A DNA stretch of 10,750 nucleotides, taken from NCBI GenBank assembly GCA_016710465.1, contig JADJVS010000004.1, forward strand, positions 1 through 10,750, read 5' to 3'. Of the stretch, positions 1 to 7,048 are shown piece by piece. Numbering within the stretch: position 1 is the stretch's first letter; each line of letters starts with the position of its first letter. Made by a program: the position numbers and the translations under genes. The notes below the pieces were generated by a model. That model worked only from the letters and a program-made list of their open reading frames with translations. It was not told the origin of the DNA and did not search any database. The DNA comes from Sulfuritalea sp. Lineage in GTDB: Bacteria > Pseudomonadota > Gammaproteobacteria > Burkholderiales > Rhodocyclaceae.

Positions 1-3000
1 AGCAGTGGCGCACGGCTTCCATCATCACCGCAAAGACATTGTCGTTGTCGATCACCGCCTGACGCAACCTGGCCGGGCCGAGGCTTCCGGCCTGCCCCGC
101 ATTGCGCTTCTGGAAATCGGCCAGGCGCTTCAATTGGCTCTGCTTCTCGTCCTCGGTCGAGCGCGCCAGCTCGATCTCGCTGGCGACACCCGAGCCGTGC
201 GGATTGAGGAAGGTATTGACGCCGATGATGGGGTAGGAGCCATCGTGCTTCTTGTGCTCGTAATGCATCGACTCTTCCTGGATCTTGCCGCGCTGGTAGC
301 CGGTTTCCATGGCGCCGAGCACGCCGCCGCGGCTGGCGATGGCCTCGAATTCCTTGAGCACGGCCTCCTCGACCAGGTCGGTCAGCTCTTCCATGACGAA
401 GGCGCCCTGGTTCGGATTCTCGTTCTTCGCCACGCCCCACTCGCGGTTGATGATGAGCTGGATGGCCATGGCGCGGCGCACGCTCTCCTCGGTCGGCGTG
501 GTGATGGCCTCGTCGTAGGCGTTGGTGTGGAGTGAGTTGCAGTTGTCGTAGATGGCGATCAGGGCCTGCAGCGTGGTGCGGATGTCGTTGAAGTCCATCT
601 CCTGCGCATGGAGCGAGCGGCCGGAAGTCTGGATGTGGTACTTGAGCTTCTGGCTGCGTTCGTTGGCGCCGTACTTGTTCTTCATCGCCACGGCCCAGAT
701 ACGGCGCGCGACGCGGCCGATCACCGAGTATTCCGGGTCCATGCCGTTGCTGAAGAAGAAACTCAGGTTGGGCGCGAAGTCGTCGATGTGCATGCCGCGC
801 GCGAGGTAGGTTTCGACGTAGGTAAAACCGTTGGCCAGCGTGAAGGCGAGCTGGCTGATCGGGTTGGCCCCGGCTTCGGCGATGTGGTAGCCGGAGATCG
901 ACACCGAGTAAAAATTGCGGATCTGATTATGGACGAAGAACTCGGCGATGTCGCCCATCATCTTCAGCGCGAACTCGGTGCTGAAGATGCAGGTGTTCTG
1001 ACCCTGGTCTTCCTTGAGGATGTCGGCCTGCACCGTGCCGCGCACGGACGAGAGCGTCCATTCGCGGATTTTCTCGGCTTCGTCCTCGGTCGGCTGGCGG
1101 CCGTTGTCGCTGACGAACTTGCCGATCTGCTGGTCGATCGCGGCGTTTAGGAACATGGCGAGGATCATCGGCGCCGGGCCGTTGATGGTCATCGACACCG
1201 AGGTCGCCGGGTCGCACAGGTCGAAGCCCGAATACAGCACCTTGAGATCGTCCAGCGTGGCGATCGAGACGCCGGAGTTGCCGATCTTGCCGTAGATGTC
1301 CGGGCGCGGATCGGGGTCGCAGCCGTAGAGCGTGACCGAATCGAAGGCGGTGGACAGGCGCTTGGCGGGCATGCCTTCGGAAACCTTGAGGAAGCGCTTG
1401 TTGGTGCGGAAGGCATCGCCCTCGCCGGCGAACATGCGCGTCGGGTCCTCGTTCTCGCGCTTGAAGGCGAACACGCCGGCGGTGTAAGGGAAGGAGCCGG
1501 GAACGTTCTCGCGCATCAGGAACTTGAGCAGTTCGCCCTCGTCGTCGAAGCGTGGCAGCACCACCTTGCGGATCTTGGTGCCGGAAAGCGTCTCGCTCAC
1601 CAGGCCGGTGCGGATTTCCTTGTCGCGAATCTTGACCACGTACTCGTCGCCGGCATAGGCCTTCTTCATGTCCGGCCACATCGCCAGCAGCTTCCTGGCG
1701 TGCGGCGTGAGCTGGCCGTCCTTCCAGGTAATCAGCTCGTCGAAATCAGCCGCGTTCTTCTTGCAGCCCTCGAAGATGACCTTCGCGGTCTTCAGCGACT
1801 GGCGCTCGCGGGCGAGCAAGGCCTGCTCGACGATGTGCTGGTGATAGCCGCGCAGGGTGTCCGCGATTTCGGCGAGATACCTGACACGGTCAGCCGGCAC
1901 GATGGCCCGGCCGGCCGACGAGGCCTTGACGCTGACAACCGGCAATCGGCCCTTGGCAAACTTGAGGCCGCGCTCGGCGAGCTTCGGCACCAAGGCCTGG
2001 TAGAGCGCGGTGACGCCGTCATCGTTGAAACGTGCCGCCATGGTGCCGAACACCGGCATGTCGTCGGGCTTCTCGCCGAAACGCTCGCGGTTGCGCTGGT
2101 ACTGCTTGCGCACGTCGCGCAGCGCATCGGAGGCCCCGCGCCGGTCGAACTTGTTGATGGCGACGAAGTCGGCGAAGTCGAGCATGTCGATCTTTTCCAG
2201 TTGCGAAGCGGCGCCGAACTCGGGCGTCATGACGTAGAGCGAGACATCAACCAGCGGCACGATGGCGGCGTCGCCCTGGCCGATGCCGGAGGTCTCGACC
2301 ACGACCAGGTCGAAGCCGGCCAGCTTGCAGGCGGCGATCACGTCGGGCAGCGCCTTGGAGATTTCGCTGCCGGTATCGCGCGTCGCCAGCGAACGCATGT
2401 AGATGTTCGGATGCTGAATCGCGTTCATGCGGATGCGGTCGCCCAGCAGCGCGCCGCCGGTGCGCTTGCGCGAGGGGTCAATCGAGATCACGGCGATCTT
2501 CTGCGCGTCGTCCTGGTCGAGGCGGAAGCGGCGGATCAGCTCGTCGGTCAGCGAGGACTTGCCGGCGCCGCCGGTGCCGGTGATGCCCAGGGTGGGGACT
2601 GCGGTCGGCGCCGACGAAAGTGTTGCGGCTTTCTCATGCAGCGCCTTCTTCGCCTTCTCCGGCCAGGCCCCGTTCTCCAGCGCGGTGATGATCTGCGCGA
2701 GATTTCGCAGGCGCTCGGCGCGGTCGGCGACTTCCAGCGCCTTCATTTCCTGCGGCGCGCGCTTGCTCAGATCGACGTCGCAGCGCGCCACCATGTCGTT
2801 GATCATGCCCTGCAGGCCCATGGTCTGGCCGTCCTCGACCGAATACAGGTGGGCCACGCCATAGGCATGGAGTTCCGCCGCCTCGGCCGGCACGATGACG
2901 CCGCCGCCGCCGCCGAAGACCTTGATGCCCGCGCCGCCGCGCTGCCTGAGCAGGTCGATCATGTACTTGAAGTATTCGACGTGGCCGCCCTGGTAGGACG

Positions 3001-3226
3001 ACACCGCAATGCCCTGCACGTCTTCCTGCAAAGCCGCGTTGACGATCTCATCCACCGAACGGTTGTGGCCGAGGTGGATCACCTCGGCGCCGGTCGCCTG
3101 CAGGATGCGCCGCATGATGTTGATCGAGGCGTCGTGACCGTCGAACAGCGAGGTGGCGGTGACGAAGCGCACCTTGTGCTTGGGCTTGTAGGGCAGCAGT
3201 TTGGCGGCGATGCTGAGGTCGGTCAT
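1..3226 (-). CDS. icmF: Fused isobutyryl-CoA mutase IcmF (3' end outside window)
   Basis: An open frame of 1075 codons runs from ATG 3226 to the left edge without a stop. It encodes an adenosylcobalamin-dependent mutase fused to its own G-protein chaperone; the family interconverts isobutyryl-CoA and butyryl-CoA in the cytosol. Visible domains: an N-terminal B12-binding domain (about residues 18-150) with DGHD at 29-32, His31 being the likely lower cobalt ligand; a MeaB-like GTPase (about 205-420) with P-loop GTGGAGKS at 217-224, ETSG at 311-314 and NKFD at 358-361; a linker; then the mutase barrel from about 560. Phe599 (in RMFAGEG) and Gln743 (in GQNTC) sit where isobutyryl-CoA mutases have Phe/Gln and methylmalonyl-CoA mutases have Tyr/Arg, so the isobutyryl assignment is favoured. 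The start is supported by GGAG (complement of 3234-3237) 7 nt upstream. Known IcmF proteins are near 1090 residues, so only about 15-20 residues are missing. The neighbour is a divergent AraC-type regulator. Confidence 0.95.
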   Translation of the reverse strand, partial: MTDLSIAAKLLPYKPKHKVRFVTATSLFDGHDASINIMRRILQATGAEVIHLGHNRSVDEIVNAALQEDVQGIAVSSYQGGHVEYFKYMIDLLRQRGGAGIKVFGGGGGVIVPAEAAELHAYGVAHLYSVEDGQTMGLQGMINDMVARCDVDLSKRAPQEMKALEVADRAERLRNLAQIITALENGAWPEKAKKALHEKAATLSSAPTAVPTLGITGTGGAGKSSLTDELIRRFRLDQDDAQKIAVISIDPSRKRTGGALLGDRIRMNAIQHPNIYMRSLATRDTGSEISKALPDVIAACKLAGFDLVVVETSGIGQGDAAIVPLVDVSLYVMTPEFGAASQLEKIDMLDFADFVAINKFDRRGASDALRDVRKQYQRNRERFGEKPDDMPVFGTMAARFNDDGVTALYQALVPKLAERGLKFAKGRLPVVSVKASSAGRAIVPADRVRYLAEIADTLRGYHQHIVEQALLARERQSLKTAKVIFEGCKKNAADFDELITWKDGQLTPHARKLLAMWPDMKKAYAGDEYVVKIRDKEIRTGLVSETLSGTKIRKVVLPRFDDEGELLKFLMRENVPGSFPYTAGVFAFKRENEDPTRMFAGEGDAFRTNKRFLKVSEGMPAKRLSTAFDSVTLYGCDPDPRPDIYGKIGNSGVSIATLDDLKVLYSGFDLCDPATSVSMTINGPAPMILAMFLNAAIDQQIGKFVSDNGRQPTEDEAEKIREWTLSSVRGTVQADILKEDQGQNTCIFSTEFALKMMGDIAEFFVHNQIRNFYSVSISGYHIAEAGANPISQLAFTLANGFTYVETYLARGMHIDDFAPNLSFFFSNGMDPEYSVIGRVARRIWAVAMKNKYGANERSQKLKYHIQTSGRSLHAQEMDFNDIRTTLQALIAIYDNCNSLHTNAYDEAITTPTEESVRRAMAIQLIINREWGVAKNENPNQGAFVMEELTDLVEEAVLKEFEAIASRGGVLGAMETGYQRGKIQEESMHYEHKKHDGSYPIIGVNTFLNPHGSGVASEIELARSTEDEKQSQLKRLADFQKRNAGQAGSLGPARLRQAVIDNDNVFAVMMEAVRHC

Positions 3227-3240
3227 GGCGCGGCTCCACG

Positions 3241-3276
3241 GATAGGCGGCAGAGCTTGCATGATAGGCAAAGCTCT
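3241..3276. promoter_or_regulatory. Candidate operator: 21-bp-spaced direct repeat and overlapping inverted repeat
   Basis: In the icmF / AraC-type regulator divergent region, GATAGGC occurs at 3241-3247 and again at 3262-3268, exactly 21 bp apart on the same strand. An inverted repeat, AGAGCTT (3251-3257) and AAGCTCT (3270-3276), overlaps the second copy. AraC-family proteins usually bind two direct half-sites about two helical turns apart, so the spacing is suggestive. The repeats lie just upstream of the icmF ribosome binding site and upstream of the candidate promoter of the regulator, so binding could affect both genes. Seen in sequence: the repeats. Inferred: their role. Confidence 0.4.
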
Positions 3277-3287
3277 CCGGCGATGCC

Positions 3288-3318
3288 ATGACACAAAACG
3301 ACGATAACTATGCATAAT
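3288..3318 (+). promoter_or_regulatory. Candidate sigma70-like promoter for the AraC-type regulator
   Basis: ATGACA (3288-3293) resembles a -35 box and CATAAT (3313-3318) a -10 box, but the 19-bp spacer is longer than optimal. Transcription would begin near 3325, only a couple of bases before the ATG at 3327. With no clear Shine-Dalgarno ahead of that ATG, a leaderless message is possible. This is a by-eye match. Confidence 0.3.
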
Positions 3319-3326
3319 TTGCCATC

Positions 3327-4379
3327 ATGCCCACACCCAACTCCCCGCCCCGCAGGACCACCGGCAGTGCGCCGACGGTATCCATGGGCTTTGTTACCGG
3401 CATCCTGGCCGGAATCGGGCGCACCGGGCTGAGCCAAAGGGAACTGCTCGAACATGCAGGAATTGCCAGCAACCTGATCCACCAGCGCCATGCCCGCATC
3501 CCCGTCGCGCGTTACGCGGCGCTCTATCGCCTGATCAATGACAGCCTCGACGACGAAGGCTTCGCCCTGTTCTCGCGCCCGCTGCGCCGTGGCAGCTTTG
3601 AACTGCTGTGTCGCGCCGTGCTGTCAGCGCCGACTCTTGAGGCCGCGCTGGAGCGCATCGCCCGCAGCCTGCGCGTGCTGCTCGACGACTTCTCGGTGGA
3701 ACTGGAGACCGGCGGCCGCGCGGCGGTGCTGGTCATCGCCGAAGAGCAACCGCTGCCGGTCGGGCGCGCGGGGCGGGTGTTCGCCTTCGAGTGGCTGCTG
3801 CGCCTGATCCACGGCCTCGCCGCCTGGCTGGTGGCCCACCCGCTGCCGCTGGACGAGGTCAGCTTCCCCTATCCGCCGCCGCTGCATGTGGCCGACTACG
3901 AACTGGTCTTCGCCCCGCGCCATACCTTCGACGCGCCGCGCCTGGAGGCACGCTTTCCGGCCGAATGGCTGGCGCTGCCGGTGCGCCGCGACGAGGCCGC
4001 GCTGACGCTCTTTCTCGCCGACGCCCCAGCCAGCATCACCACGCTCTACCGCCGCGACCGCGCGCTGGCCCTGCGCGTGCGCGAACACCTGCGCGCCGCC
4101 CTGCCCGAGCACCTCGCGCTGCCGGCACTGGCCAAACGCCTGTTCCTCTCGCCGCGCAGCCTGCACCGCCGGCTGGAGGACGAGGGCACCAGTTTTCGCG
4201 CCATCAAGGACGGCCTGCGCCGCGAGCTGGCCATCGAATGGCTGACCAAGACGTCGCGGCCGCTGGGCCGCATCGGCGCCGACCTCGGCTTTGCCGACGC
4301 CGCCGCCTTCTATCGCGCCTTCAGCGCCTGGACCGGCAGCGGGCCGCGCGAGTACCGGCGGCGCTTCGCTGCTGCCTGA
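3327..4379 (+). CDS. AraC-family transcriptional regulator (arabinose-binding-like N-terminal domain)
   Basis: A 350-residue protein with the layout of AraC regulators of the Arabinose_bd type. A long N-terminal domain (about residues 30-215) senses ligand or dimerises. The C-terminal AraC/XylS DNA-binding domain (about 250-345) has two helix-turn-helix units: the first includes LAKRLFLSPRSLHRRLEDEG, and the second includes IGADLGFADAAAFYRAFSAW followed by TGSGPREYRRR, the family signature near the C-terminus. Start: ATG 3327 has no good ribosome binding site; an in-frame ATG at 3384 (Met20, before GFVTGIL) is an alternative that matches where conserved sequence seems to begin. It is transcribed away from icmF, so it is a good candidate regulator of icmF, possibly responding to a branched-chain amino-acid or acyl-CoA metabolite. 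The ligand is unknown. Confidence 0.9.
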   Translation: MPTPNSPPRRTTGSAPTVSMGFVTGILAGIGRTGLSQRELLEHAGIASNLIHQRHARIPVARYAALYRLINDSLDDEGFALFSRPLRRGSFELLCRAVLSAPTLEAALERIARSLRVLLDDFSVELETGGRAAVLVIAEEQPLPVGRAGRVFAFEWLLRLIHGLAAWLVAHPLPLDEVSFPYPPPLHVADYELVFAPRHTFDAPRLEARFPAEWLALPVRRDEAALTLFLADAPASITTLYRRDRALALRVREHLRAALPEHLALPALAKRLFLSPRSLHRRLEDEGTSFRAIKDGLRRELAIEWLTKTSRPLGRIGADLGFADAAAFYRAFSAWTGSGPREYRRRFAAA

Positions 4380-4409
4380 TTGGCATATTCCGGGCGTGAC
4401 GATGTTAGG

Positions 4410-4874
4410 ATGCCGCTTCCCCAGCCCGCTCCACGCGACGTGACGACCCCTTCCGGCAAAACCCTGCCCGCCAATTTCGAGATCGGCATCGCCGAGCTCG
4501 ATGCCCAGCACAAGCGCCTGCACGCGCTGCTGGAGCGGCTGCGCGTGGCGGTGGGCAAGCACTACGGCTACGCCACCAACGCCATCCTCGACGAATTGTC
4601 GATTGAAACGCGCATCCACTTTGCCGTCGAGGAAAGCCTGATGCGCATGCTGTCATTCCCCGACGTCGAAACCCACGTCGCCGAGCACCTGACGCTGCGC
4701 GACCAGTTGGACAGGTTCCGCAAGCGCGCCCAGGACCACGAGGTGACGGACGACCTGGCGGCCTTCATCGAAGAGTGGCTGAACGACCACGTCGATCGTT
4801 TCGATCGTGAGTTCGTCGAGCATTTCCTGCGCGCCGGCGTTGATTCCGGCTCCAGCCCGCAGAAACAAGCTTAG
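4410..4874 (+). CDS. Bacteriohemerythrin-like oxygen/iron-binding protein
   Basis: A 154-residue single-domain hemerythrin, a four-helix bundle carrying a non-haem di-iron site that binds O2. From Met 4410 as residue 1, all seven expected ligands are visible: His34 (in DAQHKRLH), the HxxxE pair His70/Glu74, the HxxxH pair His89/His93, and the HxxxxD pair His127/Asp132. There is no signal peptide, membrane segment or extra signalling domain, so it is likely cytosolic. The frame stays open upstream to a TTG at 4380, but ATG 4410 is preferred because the extra ten residues precede the conserved part; a weak AGGA overlaps the ATG. It starts 30 bp after the AraC-type regulator stops and may be read on the same transcript. 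The family is linked to oxygen delivery, sensing or storage; the exact role here is not shown. Confidence 0.88.
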   Translation: MPLPQPAPRDVTTPSGKTLPANFEIGIAELDAQHKRLHALLERLRVAVGKHYGYATNAILDELSIETRIHFAVEESLMRMLSFPDVETHVAEHLTLRDQLDRFRKRAQDHEVTDDLAAFIEEWLNDHVDRFDREFVEHFLRAGVDSGSSPQKQA

Positions 4875-4932
4875 GGCGGGCTCGCAATCATCCGGACCCA
4901 CCGGGCGGTTCCGGCATGATCGATTCCCGCCC
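4874..4932. terminator. Large stem-loop at the end of the hemerythrin gene
   Basis: GGGCGGG (4874-4880, starting in the TAG stop) can pair with CCCGCCC (4926-4932). Nested inside, ATCATCCGGACC (4887-4898) can pair with GGTTCCGGCATGAT (4907-4920) with single-base bulges. The structure is GC-rich and well placed to end transcription of the regulator-hemerythrin unit, but no T-tract follows. It could instead be a REP-like palindrome or a recombination relic, since the cusA fragment begins 4 bp later. Confidence 0.35.
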
Positions 4933-5039
4933 CAGCGCGCCTTCCATCACGGCTGCGTACAAGTCGGCGCTGGCGACACGGCGATTTTCAGCGGCGCAAC
5001 GACGTAGCCACCGGTTAGACAGATGGACGCCCGGCGACG
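4875..5039. other. Intergenic stretch before the insertion sequence
   Basis: Apart from the stem-loop and the cusA fragment, I recognise no gene, RNA or promoter here. The 49 bases between the fragment and the CTAG target duplication (4991-5039) match nothing I can name. Confidence 0.6.
4936..4990 (-). pseudogene. 55-bp fragment of cusA, displaced copy
   Basis: Bases 4936-4990 match 9082-9136 inside the cusA gene at 54 of 55 positions (difference at 4954 versus 9100), in the same orientation. Identity stops sharply at both ends. Read on the minus strand it gives ENRRVASADLYAAVMEGA, the same peptide as in CusA; the one difference is a synonymous Ala codon. No other cusA sequence is recognisable beside it. 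It is a relic of a rearrangement or of a second efflux locus. The frame remains open on both sides, but I see no evidence of a functional short gene. Confidence 0.85.
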
Positions 5040-5043
5040 CTAG
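5040..5043. repeat. Left target-site duplication CTAG of the IS1380-family element
   Basis: CTAG at 5040-5043 directly precedes the left terminal inverted repeat, and the same four bases follow the right end at 6608-6611. IS1380-family elements make 4-5 bp duplications. CTAG is palindromic, so it could extend the inverted repeat by chance, but the size fits the family. Confidence 0.65.
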
Positions 5044-5059
5044 CCCGGATATTTCACCA
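5044..5059 (+). repeat. Left terminal inverted repeat of the IS1380-family element
   Basis: Sixteen bases beginning CCCGGATATTTCAC mirror the right end with two mismatches. This defines the boundary next to CTAG. Confidence 0.8.
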
Positions 5060-5209
5060 GCCCTATGATTTGGGCGCGTAGATATGCTGGACGGGTTGAT
5101 CGTGATGCGTGTGGAGGCATTTGATCAAATCTTGATCAAATAAGCGAATTTCAGACGGACTACCCCCAACCCCCGAAGCTCACCATGTCGGGGACGCACT
5201 CGGTTGCGG

Positions 5210-6518
5210 CTATGGAGACGCCAAGGCGTTGGCGGCGATGAAGTAGATATCGCGCAACGGATGGTGCGACGCCAGCAGGATGCGAATGCGCCGCGTATTG
5301 CGAATCACCGCCGCCCCGATCTTGAGCAGTTTTACGCGGATTGTGGCCGCCGTGGCCTTCGCCAGATCGGTGTGCCGGAGCGCGATCTCGCGCAGGCGTT
5401 GCATCAGCGTAAGCCAATGCCGAGAACAAGATGCGCAGCCAGTTGGCCAGGAACTTGTGGCAACTGGCGCGTACCGAACAGATCCAACTGGGTTTCCTTG
5501 ATCCGGTTCTCGGCCTCGCCCCGCTGGCAGTAGAGGTCGTCATACAGCTCCTCGGCAGGACGGTCGAGGTTGGTCACGATGAAGCGCGGATTGGTGCCTT
5601 GGGTACCAAACTCCAGGCGGGTGATCAAGCGCCGCTCGCGATCCCAGCTCTTGGCGGCGTAAGAGAACTGCCGGATCAGTCGCTGCTTGACCCCGGTGTC
5701 GTGGAAAGCCTGCGCCATCGTCTGCTCCCAGTCAGCTACGTGGCGATGCAGACGGGCATTCCTCGCCATCCCGATGACGTAGCCCACGGCATGGCGTTCG
5801 CACCAGCGAATCAGCCGCTGCCGGCAGAACCCCGAATCCCCGCGCACAATGATCCGCAGGGCCGGCCAGGTCTGGCGTAGCCGGGTCACGATCAGCTTGA
5901 TTACGGCGGCCGCATGCTTGGCACCGTCGATCCGGCTGCGGCGCAGGACGCAGGCGAGCATGGCCTTGCCAGCGAACACATACAGGGGCAGGTAGCAGTA
6001 GTGGTCGTAGTAGGCGTGGAACTCGGTCTGTTCCTGTTCCCCGTGCAGCGGGATGTCGGAGGCGTCGATGTCCAGCACCAGTTCCTCCGGACAGGTCGCC
6101 TGGCTGGCAATGAACTGGTCGATCAGCACCCGGTTCAAGGCCACGATGTCCGATCGCGTGGCCCGCTGCTCCAGCCGACACAGGGTCGGGCTGCTGCCCA
6201 ATTCATCACCCGTGCCGACGGCGGTTTGCATCAGCGGGTCGTTGCGCAGGGCGGCGTGGTCGTTCAGATCCTCGTACCCGCAGCACAGGGCATACAGGCG
6301 CTGGGCGACCAGGTCGCGCATCCCATGCGTGATGCGATCCTGATCCCGTGGGTCGTGCAGTGCTTCCGCTACCGCACTGACAATCCAATGCGCCGGTCGA
6401 CTTGCCGCAGCAGCATCAGGCCACCATCGGAACTGAGCGCGCCACCCTCAAAATTCGCCTCAATCGTGCAACGACCCAGGCGCCCAAACTCCATGTCCCC
6501 ACGCGTACAATTTGGCAT
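5210..6518 (-). pseudogene. IS1380-family DDE transposase, frameshifted
   Basis: The transposase reads from ATG 6518 (GGAG about 10 nt upstream) to a TAG at 5212-5210, roughly 436 codons, which suits the family. Three phase changes break it. Near 6377 the N-terminal part (ending VDRRIGLSVR, then stop) shifts into AVAEALHDPRDQDRITHGMRD. Near 5468, LDLFGTR shifts into ASCHKFLANWLRILFSALAY. Near 5409 that shifts into MQRLREIALRHTDLAKAT, which runs to the stop. The long middle part keeps the catalytic landmarks: Asp in VLDIDASDIPLHG, Asp in IIVRGDSGF, and the YCQRGEAENRIKE block with the YREK-type signature and the final catalytic Glu. As written the gene cannot make a full transposase. Base-calling error cannot be excluded, because cusA also has a single-base shift. 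Confidence 0.88.
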
Positions 6519-6591
6519 CGGCGGAATACTCCGTTAATCCTGTCTCGACACCAGTATTAACGCGCCTCACGGCGATTCCGCCGACCTACTT

Positions 6592-6607
6592 TCGTGAAAT
6601 ATTCGGG
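6592..6607 (-). repeat. Right terminal inverted repeat of the IS1380-family element
   Basis: Read on the minus strand from 6607 it begins CCCGAATATTTCAC, pairing with the left end at 14 of 16 positions. Confidence 0.8.
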
Positions 6608-6611
6608 CTAG
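6608..6611. repeat. Right target-site duplication CTAG
   Basis: This matches the CTAG at 5040-5043 on the other side of the element. Confidence 0.65.
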
Positions 6612-7016
6612 CAACGAGTTCCGCAAGCTTCAGCACCGGCAAACCACGACTGAGCCACGAAGCTGATTGCCTGGCCAAGATTCCTCCTGTGGTGGCATGG
6701 GGAATCACGATGCGCGGCAAGTCGGGCGGCGAGTTCGTTGCGTTCGAGCGCCTCTGTGCTGGTCAGCCGTTTGGCGTGGGTACTGCAGCTCACCACGGCC
6801 ATGTTGCCCCTGGCGATCGCTGTTTCCCTCTCGGGCTTCAGGCGAGCATCAGCCACCAGCCGCGCCAGCATCGCCACCACCGGACTGCGCGCTTCCAGCA
6901 GCGGAGCAGTACCAACTGCTCCAGCAGCGAATCAAAGCCGCCGACAACGGCCCGCCGTGCGCTGACCTGTTCCAGCGCCCCGTCCATGACGGCGCGGATA
7001 ATGCTGTGGTGTCCAA
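6612..7016 (-). pseudogene. Unidentified degenerate coding-like debris
   Basis: No intact gene is present, but minus-strand frames carry protein-like stretches in succession. One runs MDGALEQVSARRAVVGGFD and on through LLEQLVLL (about 6987-6900). After a phase change comes LLEARSPVVAMLARLVADAR, continuing through KPERETAIARGNMAVV toward 6720. After another comes PRIVIPHATTGGILARQSAS, ending LPVLKLAELVAS, which runs into the IS target site. I do not recognise the family. The phase changes suggest a decayed gene, with the IS inserted at or beyond its 3' end. High-GC DNA gives open frames by chance, so confidence is low. Confidence 0.3.
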
Positions 7017-7048
7017 GAGATTGTCTCGTGGAGGTTTTTTCTGCTGGT

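Larger units (their letters stand above)
5044..6607 (-). mobile_element. IS1380-family insertion sequence (1564 bp), transposase inactivated
   Basis: The ends are CCCGGATATTTCACCA at 5044-5059 and, read inward from 6607 on the minus strand, CCCGAATATTTCACGA. That is 14 of 16 matches. The element carries one minus-strand transposase gene of the IS1380 type and is flanked by CTAG duplications. Overall length is close to the usual 1.6-1.7 kb. Inside the left end is a non-coding stretch (5060-5209) with TTGATCAAAT twice in near tandem (5121-5130, 5132-5141), which could serve transposase or host-factor binding. With the element removed, the minus-strand coding-like debris to the right joins directly to the sequence beside the cusA fragment. 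Confidence 0.88.

Noticed and set aside
927..1679. 250-codon minus-strand open frame within icmF in another phase
   Set aside because: It is a shifted reading of the icmF mutase domain, Arg/Gly-rich with no family pattern. The true frame is continuous across it.
1700..3307. 535-codon plus-strand open frame opposite icmF
   Set aside because: It lies antisense to the conserved B12 and GTPase domains of icmF, has low-complexity His/Asp/Gly/Ala-rich composition typical of a mirror frame in GC-rich DNA, and shows no domain.
3624..4619. 331-codon minus-strand open frame opposite the AraC-type regulator and hemerythrin
   Set aside because: It is antisense to two genes with clear domain motifs, and its composition looks like a shadow frame.
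5121..5141. Tandem TTGATCAAAT considered as a CRP/FNR-type operator
   Set aside because: TTGATnnnnATCAA is the FNR pattern, whereas here TTGATCAA has no four-base spacer. It lies inside the IS left end and is more simply part of the element.
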